From: Gammaproteobacteria bacterium
GTDB lineage: Bacteria > Pseudomonadota > Gammaproteobacteria > Chromatiales > Chromatiaceae
NCBI GenBank assembly: GCA_030620735.1
Contig: JAUXDV010000001.1
Coordinates: 1-32,297, forward strand
Length of the DNA: 32,297 nucleotides
Reading direction: 5' to 3'
Part shown: positions 1-6,430 of the stretch, piece after piece
Layout of the letters: every line of letters begins with the position of its first letter
Position numbering within the stretch: the first letter of the stretch is position 1
Program-made: the position numbers and the translations under genes
The notes under the pieces: generated by a model
Told to the model about the DNA's origin: nothing
Seen by the model: the letters and a program-made list of their open reading frames with translations, nothing else
Database searches by the model: none

Positions 1-270
1 AACCGCACCACTCTAAAAATTATCGACATCGAGGCCGGACTGAAACGCCCTATCGTGCTGGACCAACTTGACCTGATCCGGCTGCGCAACATCTCGCCGG
101 CGTTCACGGGTGAGATGAAGATCTTCGAGACCGAGCCCCACCTGTTGCACATCTCCTGGCAGCATCCGCAAGCCACAGCAACCCTGAAAGCCGATCTGCG
201 CAATCACAGCTTCACGGTTTACCAGGGCGACGGTACGGACGAAGAAGTCCTTATCTCCTTCGAGTCTTAG
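1..270 (+). CDS. C-terminal end of a sucrose-phosphorylase-like GH13 enzyme (partial)
   Basis: The reading frame is open from the first base of the window and stops at 268-270, so only the last 89 residues are present. They contain NRTTLKIIDIEAGLKRPIV followed by a stretch resembling LIRLRNISPAFTGEM and a terminal beta-rich region. The 'RLRN.SPAF.G' pattern after a 'RP.V' helix is what I recall from the C-terminus of sucrose phosphorylase and glucosylglycerate phosphorylase (GH13 subfamily 18). The catalytic barrel lies outside the window, so substrate specificity cannot be judged. The next gene, 58 bases downstream on the same strand, is a sucrose-phosphate-phosphatase-like HAD enzyme, and a sucrose-phosphate synthase follows. 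That context supports a role in sucrose turnover. It could instead act on glucosylglycerate. Confidence 0.6.
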   Translation, partial: NRTTLKIIDIEAGLKRPIVLDQLDLIRLRNISPAFTGEMKIFETEPHLLHISWQHPQATATLKADLRNHSFTVYQGDGTDEEVLISFES

Positions 271-327
271 CCCCCCCCGTGATTGACCCCAGTCGAATTT
301 CGACAAACACTGCTACGGAGAACGAAA

Positions 328-1143
328 ATGAGAATCCTTGCGACTGATCTGGACCGGACGTTACTCCCGAACGGTAGCTGGCCACCGGATCCCGGCGCCA
401 TCGACCTCTTCAATGAACTCACTGAAAAGCATGACGTGCTGGTCGTCTATGTAACCGGCAGGAATCTTAACCTGACCGAGAATGCGATCAGGGAGTTTGG
501 CATCCGTTATCCCCATGTGCTCATCGGCGACGTCGGCACATCGATCCGGAAGTACGAACAAGACGGCTGGAAGTCCCACGACGGTTGGGTTACCCATGTA
601 AAACAGACCAGTCCCAGGTGGGATGCAGACGCGGTACGCAGCGCCGTAGCCGGAGTGGACGGCCTGACCGAGCAGGAGCGTGAGCATTGCGGCCTGTTCA
701 AGCAAAGTTACTACGTTGACCATGACAGGAGCGAGGCCATCTTGAAGGCCGTCGACGAACGGGTAAAAGATAAGTTCGACGAGGTTGTCGTTTACAGCTT
801 CGACTCTCAAACCGGCAAGGGCCTTCTCGACTTTCTCCCGCAAAGCGCAACCAAACAGACCGCACTCGAATACATCGCCGACGAATTTGGCGCCAGCAAG
901 TCGGATGTCGTCTTCTGTGGCGACAGCGGCAATGACGTCTTCCCACTCACGGCGGGCTTCTCCGGCGTGCTTGTGCGAAACGCGGACGAGCAGCTCGTCG
1001 CCGGCGTCAAGCAGGCGGCTGACGCGCACCCTGAACTTAAGCTTTACTTCGCGAAAGGCGGCTTCAAGGGCCTGAACGGTTTCTACACCAGTGGCGTCAT
1101 CGAAGGTGCCTACCACTACGGGATATTCTGCGACTCCGTTTGA
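328..1143 (+). CDS. sucrose-phosphate phosphatase-like HAD hydrolase
   Basis: A 271-residue HAD-superfamily (type IIB) phosphatase, likely removing phosphate from sucrose-6-phosphate in the cytoplasm. Motif I is DLDRTLLPNG near residue 7 (both Asp and the Thr are present). Motif II is VTGRN near residue 49. The late acidic motif GDSGNDVFPL is intact near residue 197. The segment QTGKGLLDFLPQSATK, with a conserved Lys before it, matches the cap/motif III region of sucrose-phosphate phosphatases. I start at ATG 328 because GGAG lies 7 bases upstream; the longer frame from 283 has no ribosome site. It follows the GH13 gene on the same strand and converges with the sucrose-phosphate synthase, 55 bases away. 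Related HAD-IIB enzymes act on mannosyl- or glucosyl-3-phosphoglycerate, so the substrate is inferred from context. Confidence 0.75.
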   Translation: MRILATDLDRTLLPNGSWPPDPGAIDLFNELTEKHDVLVVYVTGRNLNLTENAIREFGIRYPHVLIGDVGTSIRKYEQDGWKSHDGWVTHVKQTSPRWDADAVRSAVAGVDGLTEQEREHCGLFKQSYYVDHDRSEAILKAVDERVKDKFDEVVVYSFDSQTGKGLLDFLPQSATKQTALEYIADEFGASKSDVVFCGDSGNDVFPLTAGFSGVLVRNADEQLVAGVKQAADAHPELKLYFAKGGFKGLNGFYTSGVIEGAYHYGIFCDSV

Positions 1144-1198
1144 GGCCCTTTGGGGAGCAGCGTCCGTTCGAGATCGCTGCAGACAAGGAGTCGACAAA

Positions 1199-3352
1199 TC
1201 ATGATGGCGCCTGCACCTTGCAGGTATTGAAAAAATCGTAGTATTCGAATGCTTCAAGAATACCCGCTGCATGCGGCTGGCCGGCGAAATAGATGCGCTC
1301 CTGATCCTCCAGCTGCGACAACTCCTCATGATGGCGGTTGCTCACAACCACGGCCAGTGTATTACCACGCATCATATCCTCATCAGCGCCGGAACCGCCC
1401 GCCACCAGGAGATGTTCGAGGGGGATATCGAGTCGTTGGGCGACATATCGCAGCGCCTGTCCCTTGGAAGCCCGCGATGGAACAAAGTCAAGGAACTGGC
1501 CGAAAGAGTATTGTATGTTGGCGGTGATCTCCTTCTGCCTGGCAAGGGCGATAATCTCGTCAATAGACGGTCCCTTCTCCGGATCGTAGTACCATGAAAC
1601 CTTGAACTGGCTCTGCTCCCGCCTGGGCTGAAGCTCAAGACCGTGCAGGCCGGAGAGTGCCCTGCGCACCCGGCTGGGATTCCAGTCATGATCGATATGA
1701 TCAGCCCAGTGGTCATCTTCCGTTAATGCCCGTCCATAGTGGATGCGTGTCCCGAGGCTGCTGATCAAGACATCCGGGTGTGGTATTCCGTGCTTCTTGA
1801 TCACGGCCAGTGCAGAATCCAGACGGCGGCCGGTGGCAATGCCGAAAATCACACACTTGCGGTTTTCCCTCACCACCGCGGAAAAATGCTCCAGCATTTG
1901 TTGATTTCCCAGCAGATTCTGATCCAGATCGCTGAAAATGGCGCGATCCCGGTAGCGAACTGCCCGCGGTGCGGGTCGTTCACCGGGAGCAGGGACACTC
2001 CTGCCATGCAGTTTGCCGATACATGCCATGTAACTTTTGGTATGGGCCTGCCAGGTATAGTGTTGCCGCACTCCCTCGATCCCGTTTCGAGACGCCTGCG
2101 ACCATGCCTCAGGATCATCAAGAAAAGTCAGCAAGGCTTTTGTAATGGCCTCTTTATCCAGCGGATCCACCAGTATTCCATTTTGACAGTTGGCAAGAAT
2201 GTCAACGGGCCCGCCATTTTCCGTTGCCACAACGGGCAGACCGCTGGCGGCAGCCTCCAAAATAGTCAGACCGAAAGGTTCGGTCAGCGCCGGATTGATG
2301 AACACGCCGCGACTCGCCGCTGCCAGGCGGTAAATCTCAGGCACCTCTTCGGCGCGGTGGCTCTTGGGCACTGCTACTTTGCCATAGAGATCATAGCTGT
2401 CGATCAGCAGCAGGATGTTGGTCAATACCGATTGAGCACCCGCTTCCATGTCACCGATGTCATCGCGGCTGCCGGCAATAATCAACAGGTTGGCTGCCTG
2501 CTGCAGCTCACTGGATTCACCGAATACCTCCAGCAGGATAAGGATATTTTTACGTTCATCCGGCCGCGACAGGGCAAGAATGAGGGGCTTGCCGGGCTTG
2601 CTTAAAAAACGCTCCAATTGTTCACCAAAGGCGACTTGCTCTCCGTCGCCTGGCGGGTAAAATTGCTGCAAATCGGTGCCTGGTGGAATAACCACCATGC
2701 GTTCCGGATCATAGTAATTGTAGAGCCCGTACTGCTCCTCGATTTCATTTTGCGTGCTGGTGATCACCAGGTCGGCGTTGGCCAGCACCTCCTCCTCTGC
2801 ATCGATGCGGCGCGCAATGTTGTAGGTGTGCTCGATCTCATCGCGCGACAGCCCCCGGGCCAACAGCCGTTTGCGCTTGTCCCGGCCCAGTGAATGCCCC
2901 GTATGGATGAGTGGAACAGCCAGCAGGTTGGCGAGCCGCACCCCAACGTAGCCGGCATCAGCATAGTGACTGTGCACCAGCTCTGGCATGCGGGGCTGAT
3001 CGTTGAGCCAATTGAGCAGGTTGTCAGTGAAGCTGTCAAGATGGTCCCACAGCTGCTCCTTTGGAAGATATTCGTCCGGTCCGGCATCGATGCGGATGAT
3101 GCGCATTTTGTCTGACAGGATCTCGACAGGTGCAGCATAGTCATCGCTGACAGCCGGATCCACCACCCTGCGCGTCACCAGGTCCACGCGTTCGACATCA
3201 TCGTCCATGGAGAGGCTGCGGGCCAAATCCAGCACGTACTTGGTCTGTCCGCCGGTGTCGGCATCACGCCCAAGCTCCAGATCAAGGCCGCGAATCAGGC
3301 CATGAACGCTGATCAGCAGCAGATACCGTTTTTGCGCTTTACTACGTGTCAT
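1199..3352 (-). CDS. sucrose-phosphate synthase (GT4 glycosyltransferase plus HAD-like domain)
   Basis: A 717-residue two-domain protein. Residues about 1-450 are a GT-B glycosyltransferase of the sucrose-phosphate synthase family. Visible marks are the N-terminal LISVHGLIRGLDLELGRDADTGGQTKYV, the HSHYADAGYVG segment, GHSLGRDKR, PPGTDLQQFY, and ALTEPFGLTILEAAASGLPVVATENGGP near the nucleotide-sugar site. It should transfer glucose from a sugar nucleotide to fructose-6-phosphate. Residues about 470-717 form a sucrose-phosphate-phosphatase-like HAD domain. Motif I there reads DLDQNLLG, with Asn where Thr or similar is usual, and the late motif reads GGSGADEDM instead of GDSGND, so this domain may be inactive. 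I chose ATG 3352 because GGAGA lies 4 bases upstream; the frame extends to 3403 without a ribosome site. The separate phosphatase next door has intact motifs. Confidence 0.85.
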   Translation of the reverse strand: MTRSKAQKRYLLLISVHGLIRGLDLELGRDADTGGQTKYVLDLARSLSMDDDVERVDLVTRRVVDPAVSDDYAAPVEILSDKMRIIRIDAGPDEYLPKEQLWDHLDSFTDNLLNWLNDQPRMPELVHSHYADAGYVGVRLANLLAVPLIHTGHSLGRDKRKRLLARGLSRDEIEHTYNIARRIDAEEEVLANADLVITSTQNEIEEQYGLYNYYDPERMVVIPPGTDLQQFYPPGDGEQVAFGEQLERFLSKPGKPLILALSRPDERKNILILLEVFGESSELQQAANLLIIAGSRDDIGDMEAGAQSVLTNILLLIDSYDLYGKVAVPKSHRAEEVPEIYRLAAASRGVFINPALTEPFGLTILEAAASGLPVVATENGGPVDILANCQNGILVDPLDKEAITKALLTFLDDPEAWSQASRNGIEGVRQHYTWQAHTKSYMACIGKLHGRSVPAPGERPAPRAVRYRDRAIFSDLDQNLLGNQQMLEHFSAVVRENRKCVIFGIATGRRLDSALAVIKKHGIPHPDVLISSLGTRIHYGRALTEDDHWADHIDHDWNPSRVRRALSGLHGLELQPRREQSQFKVSWYYDPEKGPSIDEIIALARQKEITANIQYSFGQFLDFVPSRASKGQALRYVAQRLDIPLEHLLVAGGSGADEDMMRGNTLAVVVSNRHHEELSQLEDQERIYFAGQPHAAGILEAFEYYDFFNTCKVQAPS

Positions 3353-3403
3353 TGTTTCTCCAAGCTTGATCCGGGAAATAATGGATGAGGCAGAAATCCG
3401 CAT

Positions 3404-3785
3404 CTGAGGTTTTGAGAATTACATAACATGCGGGCATATGCAAGTCTCAACAGGGCGTTCAGACAATGATTGTTCACTGCCTGGGTGGAAAATCACTCAA
3501 GCGATGTCAGGAACCGGGGGTATAGTGTGTTCCTGAGCATGACAAAGAAAAAGAGTCCATGCCAATCCGTTCACAATAACGGCTTGATTGCGAAAGCTTT
3601 GAATGACCGTATGGAGTAGCTAATTTCTGAATCAGCGATCTGAGCAGATTTTGAGGGGTGCTGTGAATGACCGGTCAATGCTCCAATCTGTCATTGAGAG
3701 ATCATGTCAGAATCAACTCTCTACCATTGCTTCCTTTCATCACACCAAATTCGCCCATTTTGAGAAAATTTACTCGATTTATTGT
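3404..3785. other. gene-free region upstream of the sucrose-phosphate synthase
   Basis: I find no convincing coding sequence here; the open frames are short and lack ribosome sites. It must contain the promoter of the leftward synthase gene, but I cannot place it with confidence. It contains a perfect inverted repeat with 8-base arms, TCAGGAAC at 3507-3514 and GTTCCTGA at 3529-3536, separated by 14 bases. It also holds a smaller palindrome CCGTT/AACGG near 3568-3583. Base composition drops from GC-rich to AT-rich across this stretch, marking the border of the accessory island that follows. Confidence 0.5.
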
Positions 3786-3922
3786 CTCCCCTTGGGAGGG
3801 TTAAAACCCCCAGCTTCAGCTGGCAGCTTTCAGCATGAAGCGGTACTCTATGATGCATGAAAGAGTGTAGAAGAGGAAGTCATTCAGTATTCCAGATTCA
3901 TCTCCACATGGTGTGGTGTACC
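3786..3922 (+). mobile_element. truncated left end of an IS200/IS605-family element
   Basis: The segment starts with the short subterminal sequence TTGGGAGGGTTAAAACCCCC. A perfect hairpin follows (CCAGCT at 3810-3815, AGCTGG at 3818-3823), and about 30 bases later comes the start of a transposase gene. A subterminal imperfect palindrome followed by tnpA is the layout of IS200/IS605 left ends, which use single-stranded hairpins instead of inverted repeats. Homology to transposase stops after 22 codons, at about 3922, and no right end is visible before the attC-like site at 4119. The element is therefore a dead remnant. Confidence 0.72.
3857..3922 (+). pseudogene. tnpA: tnpA N-terminal fragment (IS200/IS605 transposase)
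   Basis: The first 22 codons read MKECRRGSHSVFQIHLHMVWCT, closely matching the conserved N-terminus of IS200-type HUH transposases (pattern 'hS...H.H.VW.TKYR'). After residue 22 the frame stays open but changes to an unrelated hydrophobic sequence, so the HUH and tyrosine motifs are missing and the protein cannot be a transposase. The junction lies at about 3920-3925. Confidence 0.72.
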
Positions 3923-4153
3923 ACTCTAACTATTCTAGAAAAAAACAATATAAACAAACCCATTATTGCATGCGTGTCAGGCTTAATCATGGCAATCATA
4001 GTCTTCTTTGCAATTTCTATAGTTAACAATTATCCTTCTTTATCACAAACATGGCCTCTAGCAACTTTCTTTGTTTGTATAGGTGCCTTTTGCGGCGCTA
4101 CAGCTAGCGCATTAGCTCGCACTAACAAGGCCAATCAACATGGATCAAAATAA
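3923..4153 (+). CDS. small membrane protein of a gene cassette, 5' end uncertain
   Basis: This frame runs into the transposase fragment upstream without a stop, giving a 98-codon chimera from 3857. The part after the junction has two hydrophobic segments (around IIACVSGLIMAIIVFFAISIV and WPLATFFVCIGAFCGATASAL) joined by a short polar loop, and a basic C-terminus, so it should be a two-helix inner-membrane protein. I do not recognise a family. Its last codons lie inside the attC-like site at 4119-4211, as is usual for integron cassette genes. The native start is not obvious: no ATG or ribosome site sits between the junction and the first membrane helix. The original start may have been lost, or the gene may now be translated from the transposase start. 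Function unknown. Confidence 0.5.
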   Translation, partial: TLTILEKNNINKPIIACVSGLIMAIIVFFAISIVNNYPSLSQTWPLATFFVCIGAFCGATASALARTNKANQHGSK

Positions 4154-4211
4154 GTGCCGTGAGTCTTTTTTCGCGGCACTTATTTTGCCCAGTTATTGGC
4201 AACGTTAGCAG
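4119..4211 (+). other. attC-like recombination site 1
   Basis: The outer arms pair as in integron attC sites: ACTAAC-AAG-GCCAAT at 4121-4135 against ATTGGC-AAC-GTTAG at 4195-4208, giving R''/L'' and L'/R' boxes with the essential AAC and GTT triplets. Between them is a perfect 13-base stem, AAAATAAGTGCCG (4147-4159) with CGGCACTTATTTT (4174-4186). The right end CGTTAGCAG is identical to that of the second site 618 bases downstream. The RYYYAAC/GTTRRRY consensus is met only in its core triplets, so covariance-model scoring would be needed to settle it. Confidence 0.75.
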
Positions 4212-4227
4212 CAATAAACCGCCCATC

Positions 4228-4263
4228 TTGCAATACGTGCAATAAAGGTATATATTTTATACC
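4228..4263 (+). promoter_or_regulatory. brnTA promoter with overlapping operator-like palindrome
   Basis: TTGCAA (4228-4233) and TATATT (4251-4256) are spaced by 17 bases and resemble a sigma-70 promoter. Transcription would begin at about 4263, at or next to the brnT start codon, and no Shine-Dalgarno sequence precedes that codon, so the mRNA may be leaderless. A perfect inverted repeat, GGTATA (4247-4252) and TATACC (4258-4263), covers the -10 element and ends directly at the ATG. Such a position suits autorepression by the BrnA or BrnTA complex, which is known for this family. Confidence 0.6.
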
Positions 4264-4527
4264 ATGTATCAATTCGAGTTCGACGAACAAAAAAGCGCAT
4301 CAAATCTGAAAAAGCATGGTATTGACTTTGTTACTGCCCAGGAACTTTGGAGTGATCCCGATCTTATTGAAATTAAGGCAAACTCTGACGATGAACCTCG
4401 TCATTTAATTGTTGCTAGCTTCGCAGGCAAACACTGGTCAGCAGTAGTGACCTATCGTAGAGATACAATCAGGCTTATTTCAGTAAGTCGTTCACGTAAA
4501 TCCGAGGTGCAACTCTATGAAAGCTAA
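4264..4527 (+). CDS. brnT: BrnT family toxin
   Basis: An 87-residue protein with the family pattern: FEFDEQKSASNLKKHGIDFVTAQELW near the N-terminus, then RHLIVASFAGKHWSAVVTYRRDTIRLISVSRSRKSE. Family knowledge: BrnT is a RelE-fold ribonuclease toxin that halts translation and is neutralised by BrnA. The 'W/F-D..K...N..KHGI' start and the basic 'R.ISVSRSRKSE' tail are diagnostic. It overlaps brnA by 11 bases, the usual toxin-first order. It sits between two attC-like sites, so it appears to be a mobile cassette with its own promoter. The AT-rich composition differs from the flanking chromosome. Confidence 0.9.
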   Translation: MYQFEFDEQKSASNLKKHGIDFVTAQELWSDPDLIEIKANSDDEPRHLIVASFAGKHWSAVVTYRRDTIRLISVSRSRKSEVQLYES

Positions 4528-4771
4528 AGCATTTGATAAAAACTTCGATGAAAACAAACAAGATATCATTGATGATCTTGATCTGACTACCTTACAGCGC
4601 CCTAATCAAAAACAAAAAAGAGTCAATGTTGATTTCCCTTCCTGGGTTATCGAATCTCTTGATAAAGAAGCAAGCCGTGTTGGCGTAACGCGCCAGTCCA
4701 TCATCAAGCTTTGGCTTGTAGAACGTCTTGAGGAAAAAGCTGCCAACAAGGCAAATGTACTCGGACAGTAA
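4517..4771 (+). CDS. brnA: BrnA family antitoxin
   Basis: An 84-residue antitoxin. The acidic N-terminal part (NKQDIIDDLDLTTLQRP) should wrap the toxin. The C-terminal part, KQKRVNVDFPSWVIESLDKEASRVGVTRQSIIKLWLVERLEEKAA, is a ribbon-helix-helix DNA-binding domain, with KRVNVDFP as the beta ribbon. It begins inside brnT and its stop codon lies inside the attC-like site 4740-4829. It probably represses the palindromic promoter in front of brnT. Confidence 0.9.
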   Translation: MKAKAFDKNFDENKQDIIDDLDLTTLQRPNQKQKRVNVDFPSWVIESLDKEASRVGVTRQSIIKLWLVERLEEKAANKANVLGQ

Positions 4772-4829
4772 AAAGCGCCGCACCTTCGTCGCTCTGCTTT
4801 TTGCTGCCGGTGATTTGCGACGTTAGCAG
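4740..4829 (+). other. attC-like recombination site 2
   Basis: Outer arms CTGCCAAC-AAG-GCAAAT (4740-4756... within brnA) and ATTTGC-GAC-GTTAGCAG (4813-4829) are inverted repeats with AAC/GTT core triplets. The interior folds into a second stem, CGGACAGTAAAAAGC (4762-4776) with GCTTTTTGCTGCCG (4796-4809). The right end CGTTAGCAG (4821-4829) matches site 1 exactly, and the left boxes of both sites share AACAAGGC. Cleavage between G and TT in each right box would release a 618-bp circle (4205-4822) holding brnTA. Confidence 0.78.
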
Positions 4830-4835
4830 AAATTC

Positions 4836-5366
4836 ATGCATATTCGAATAGCAACAAGTCTGGATCTTGACGATGTCCGCGGGGTCCATTTATGCGCCTT
4901 CCCAGATGGCGAGAGAGAGATTGTCTCGAAACTCGCTATTAATCAACTTTCCGAAGAAACAACTCCGCAAACAATATCCTTAGTGGCTGAAACCGATGGC
5001 ACTGTAGTTGGCCACGTAGCGTTCAGCCCCGTGACAATCGACACCAACGAAAATTTGCAGGGCTATATTTTGGCCCCACTCGGCGTAAAGCCCGAATATC
5101 AAAAGCGTTGCATTGGATCGAAACTAATAGAAAGTGGCATGCATCGGTTATTAGAAATGGAGGTAAATATGCTGTTTGTTTATGGTGACCCTAAATATTA
5201 CAGCAGATTTGGTTTCAACGTCGATGCTTCCGCTCGATATATTCCACCTTACAAGCTTCAATATCCTTTTGGGTGGCAGGCCATCACCCTTAACGAATGT
5301 AATATTGCAACATCACCTGTCAAATTAACTTGCATCGCTTCGTTATGCGACTCAGAACTTTGGTAA
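4836..5366 (+). CDS. GNAT family N-acetyltransferase (YhbS-like)
   Basis: A 176-residue single-domain acetyltransferase. The acetyl-CoA-binding segment is APLGVKPEYQKRCIGSKLIESGMHRL (residues about 84-109), with the pattern V.P.YQ..GIG slightly altered to a Cys in the loop. It is followed by MLFVYGDPKYYSRFGFN, typical of the YhbS subgroup (GD..YY..FGF). The substrate is unknown. The gene starts 7 bases after attC-like site 2 with no clear ribosome site and is AT-rich. GNAT genes are frequent integron cargo. I see no convincing attC after it, so it may be the last, decayed cassette. Confidence 0.82.
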   Translation: MHIRIATSLDLDDVRGVHLCAFPDGEREIVSKLAINQLSEETTPQTISLVAETDGTVVGHVAFSPVTIDTNENLQGYILAPLGVKPEYQKRCIGSKLIESGMHRLLEMEVNMLFVYGDPKYYSRFGFNVDASARYIPPYKLQYPFGWQAITLNECNIATSPVKLTCIASLCDSELW

Positions 5367-5432
5367 CCACACTGGCCTCTGAGCTTATAAGTTATAAACA
5401 GCCCGCGTATGACTGTTGTGGAGAAATGACAG

Positions 5433-5478
5433 GCGTCCAACAATCCTTAACAATGGTCATTCACCTGCCATTGGACGC
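5433..5478. repeat. 46-bp imperfect palindrome at the xerC 3' side
   Basis: GCGTCCAA (5433-5440) pairs with TTGGACGC (5471-5478), and an inner AATGG (5451-5455) can pair with CCATT (5468-5472). The left end GTCCAAC fits the attC left box, but the right end reads ATTGGAC instead of GTTGGAC. The element may be a decayed attC of the GNAT cassette or a structured 3' end for the convergent xerC transcript. No T-run supports a classic terminator. Confidence 0.45.
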
Positions 5479-5506
5479 AATCCCCTTATGCAACAGGCTA
5501 TTACTG

Positions 5507-6430
5507 TCACTCCTGTGATTTCCTACGCTTGCGCGCCCTAGGATGCGCCTTATCATACACCTGCGCCAGGTGCTGAAAATCGAGATGGGTATAGATCTGG
5601 GTGGTGCTGATATCGGCATGCCCGAGCAACTCCTGCACGGCGCGCAAGTCACTCGATGACTCCAGCAGGTGGCTGGCGAAGGAGTGGCGCAGCATGTGCG
5701 GATGCAGGTGCTGCGCAAGCCCCTGCTGCTGCGCACGATATGCCAGGCGCTGCTGTACCGTTCGCGGACTGATGCGCTTGCCTCGCTTGCTAACAAACAG
5801 CGCCTGCTCCTGTGTGGATGCAAGTTGGGAACGCGCCTTCAACCAGGCATCCAGGGCATTGCGGGCCATGCCGCCAACCGGAACCCGTCGTGTTTTTGCC
5901 CCTTTACCGGTTACCTCCAGTTGATCACCAACGGCAGGCAAATCCTCCACATCCAGCGACACCAGTTCGGCAAGGCGCAAACCTGATGAGTAGAAGAGTT
6001 CCATCATGGCGCGGTCGCGCAGCAGCAGTGGGTCGCGGCCGTGCATATTCAGCAGTTGTGCAACCTCGTCGGCATCAGCCAGATGCGGCAACGGGCGCTT
6101 CACCTTTGGCGCACGCACTCCCTCTGCGGGATTCTGCGTTGTCTCCCCCTCTCGAAGCAGATAACGATAGAAACAGCGCAGACTGGAGAGTTGCCGTTGC
6201 AGGCTCTTGCCGCCAATCCCATCGCGATGGCGGCTGGCAATCCACGTCCGAACCTGGTGTTGGCGCACCTGTGGCCAGCGTATCTGTTCGCCAAAGGGTA
6301 GTTGCTTCTGCAACCACGCCGAGAACTGTTTCAGATCCCGCTGGTAACTCTCCAGCGTGGCCGCAGAGAGACGGCGTTCATAGCGGATATAATCAAGAAA
6401 TGCAGCGATCAGGTCAACAGCGTGACTCAT
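5507..6430 (-). CDS. xerC: tyrosine recombinase XerC
   Basis: A 307-residue recombinase for chromosome dimer resolution at dif with XerD and FtsK. An N-terminal SAM-like DNA-binding domain occupies residues 1-95 (YERRLSAATLESYQRDLKQF). The catalytic domain shows Arg in SSGLRLAELVSLD, Lys in TGKGAKTRRVPV, H..R in HMLRHSFASHLLE, His in LLGHADISTTQ and Tyr in IYTHLDF. It overlaps the upstream DUF484 gene by four bases (ATGA), forming the dapF-DUF484-xerC operon typical of gammaproteobacteria. It lacks the extra helix region of integron integrases, so it is not an IntI. The HAD gene yigB often found downstream is absent; the cassette island lies there. Confidence 0.95.
   Translation of the reverse strand: MSHAVDLIAAFLDYIRYERRLSAATLESYQRDLKQFSAWLQKQLPFGEQIRWPQVRQHQVRTWIASRHRDGIGGKSLQRQLSSLRCFYRYLLREGETTQNPAEGVRAPKVKRPLPHLADADEVAQLLNMHGRDPLLLRDRAMMELFYSSGLRLAELVSLDVEDLPAVGDQLEVTGKGAKTRRVPVGGMARNALDAWLKARSQLASTQEQALFVSKRGKRISPRTVQQRLAYRAQQQGLAQHLHPHMLRHSFASHLLESSSDLRAVQELLGHADISTTQIYTHLDFQHLAQVYDKAHPRARKRRKSQE

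Noticed and set aside
1739..2605. Plus-strand open frame of 288 codons
   Set aside because: It is antisense to the sucrose-phosphate synthase, whose motifs cover the same bases.
3857..4153. Open frame of 98 codons as a single native protein
   Set aside because: The first 22 residues are IS200-type transposase and the rest an unrelated membrane protein, so I treat it as a chimera and not as one gene.
4147..4186. Strong stem with a T-run in the loop, looking like a Rho-independent terminator
   Set aside because: The stem is centred inside outer inverted arms with AAC/GTT triplets, and a second site with the same ends lies 618 bp away, so it is better read as the inner stem of an attC-like site. 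It may still terminate transcription.
5507..6430. Tyrosine recombinase next to cassettes as an integron integrase
   Set aside because: Its sequence, length and operon with dapF and DUF484 are those of XerC. The IntI-specific insertion is not seen, and the gene converges on the array from the wrong side for a classical integron.
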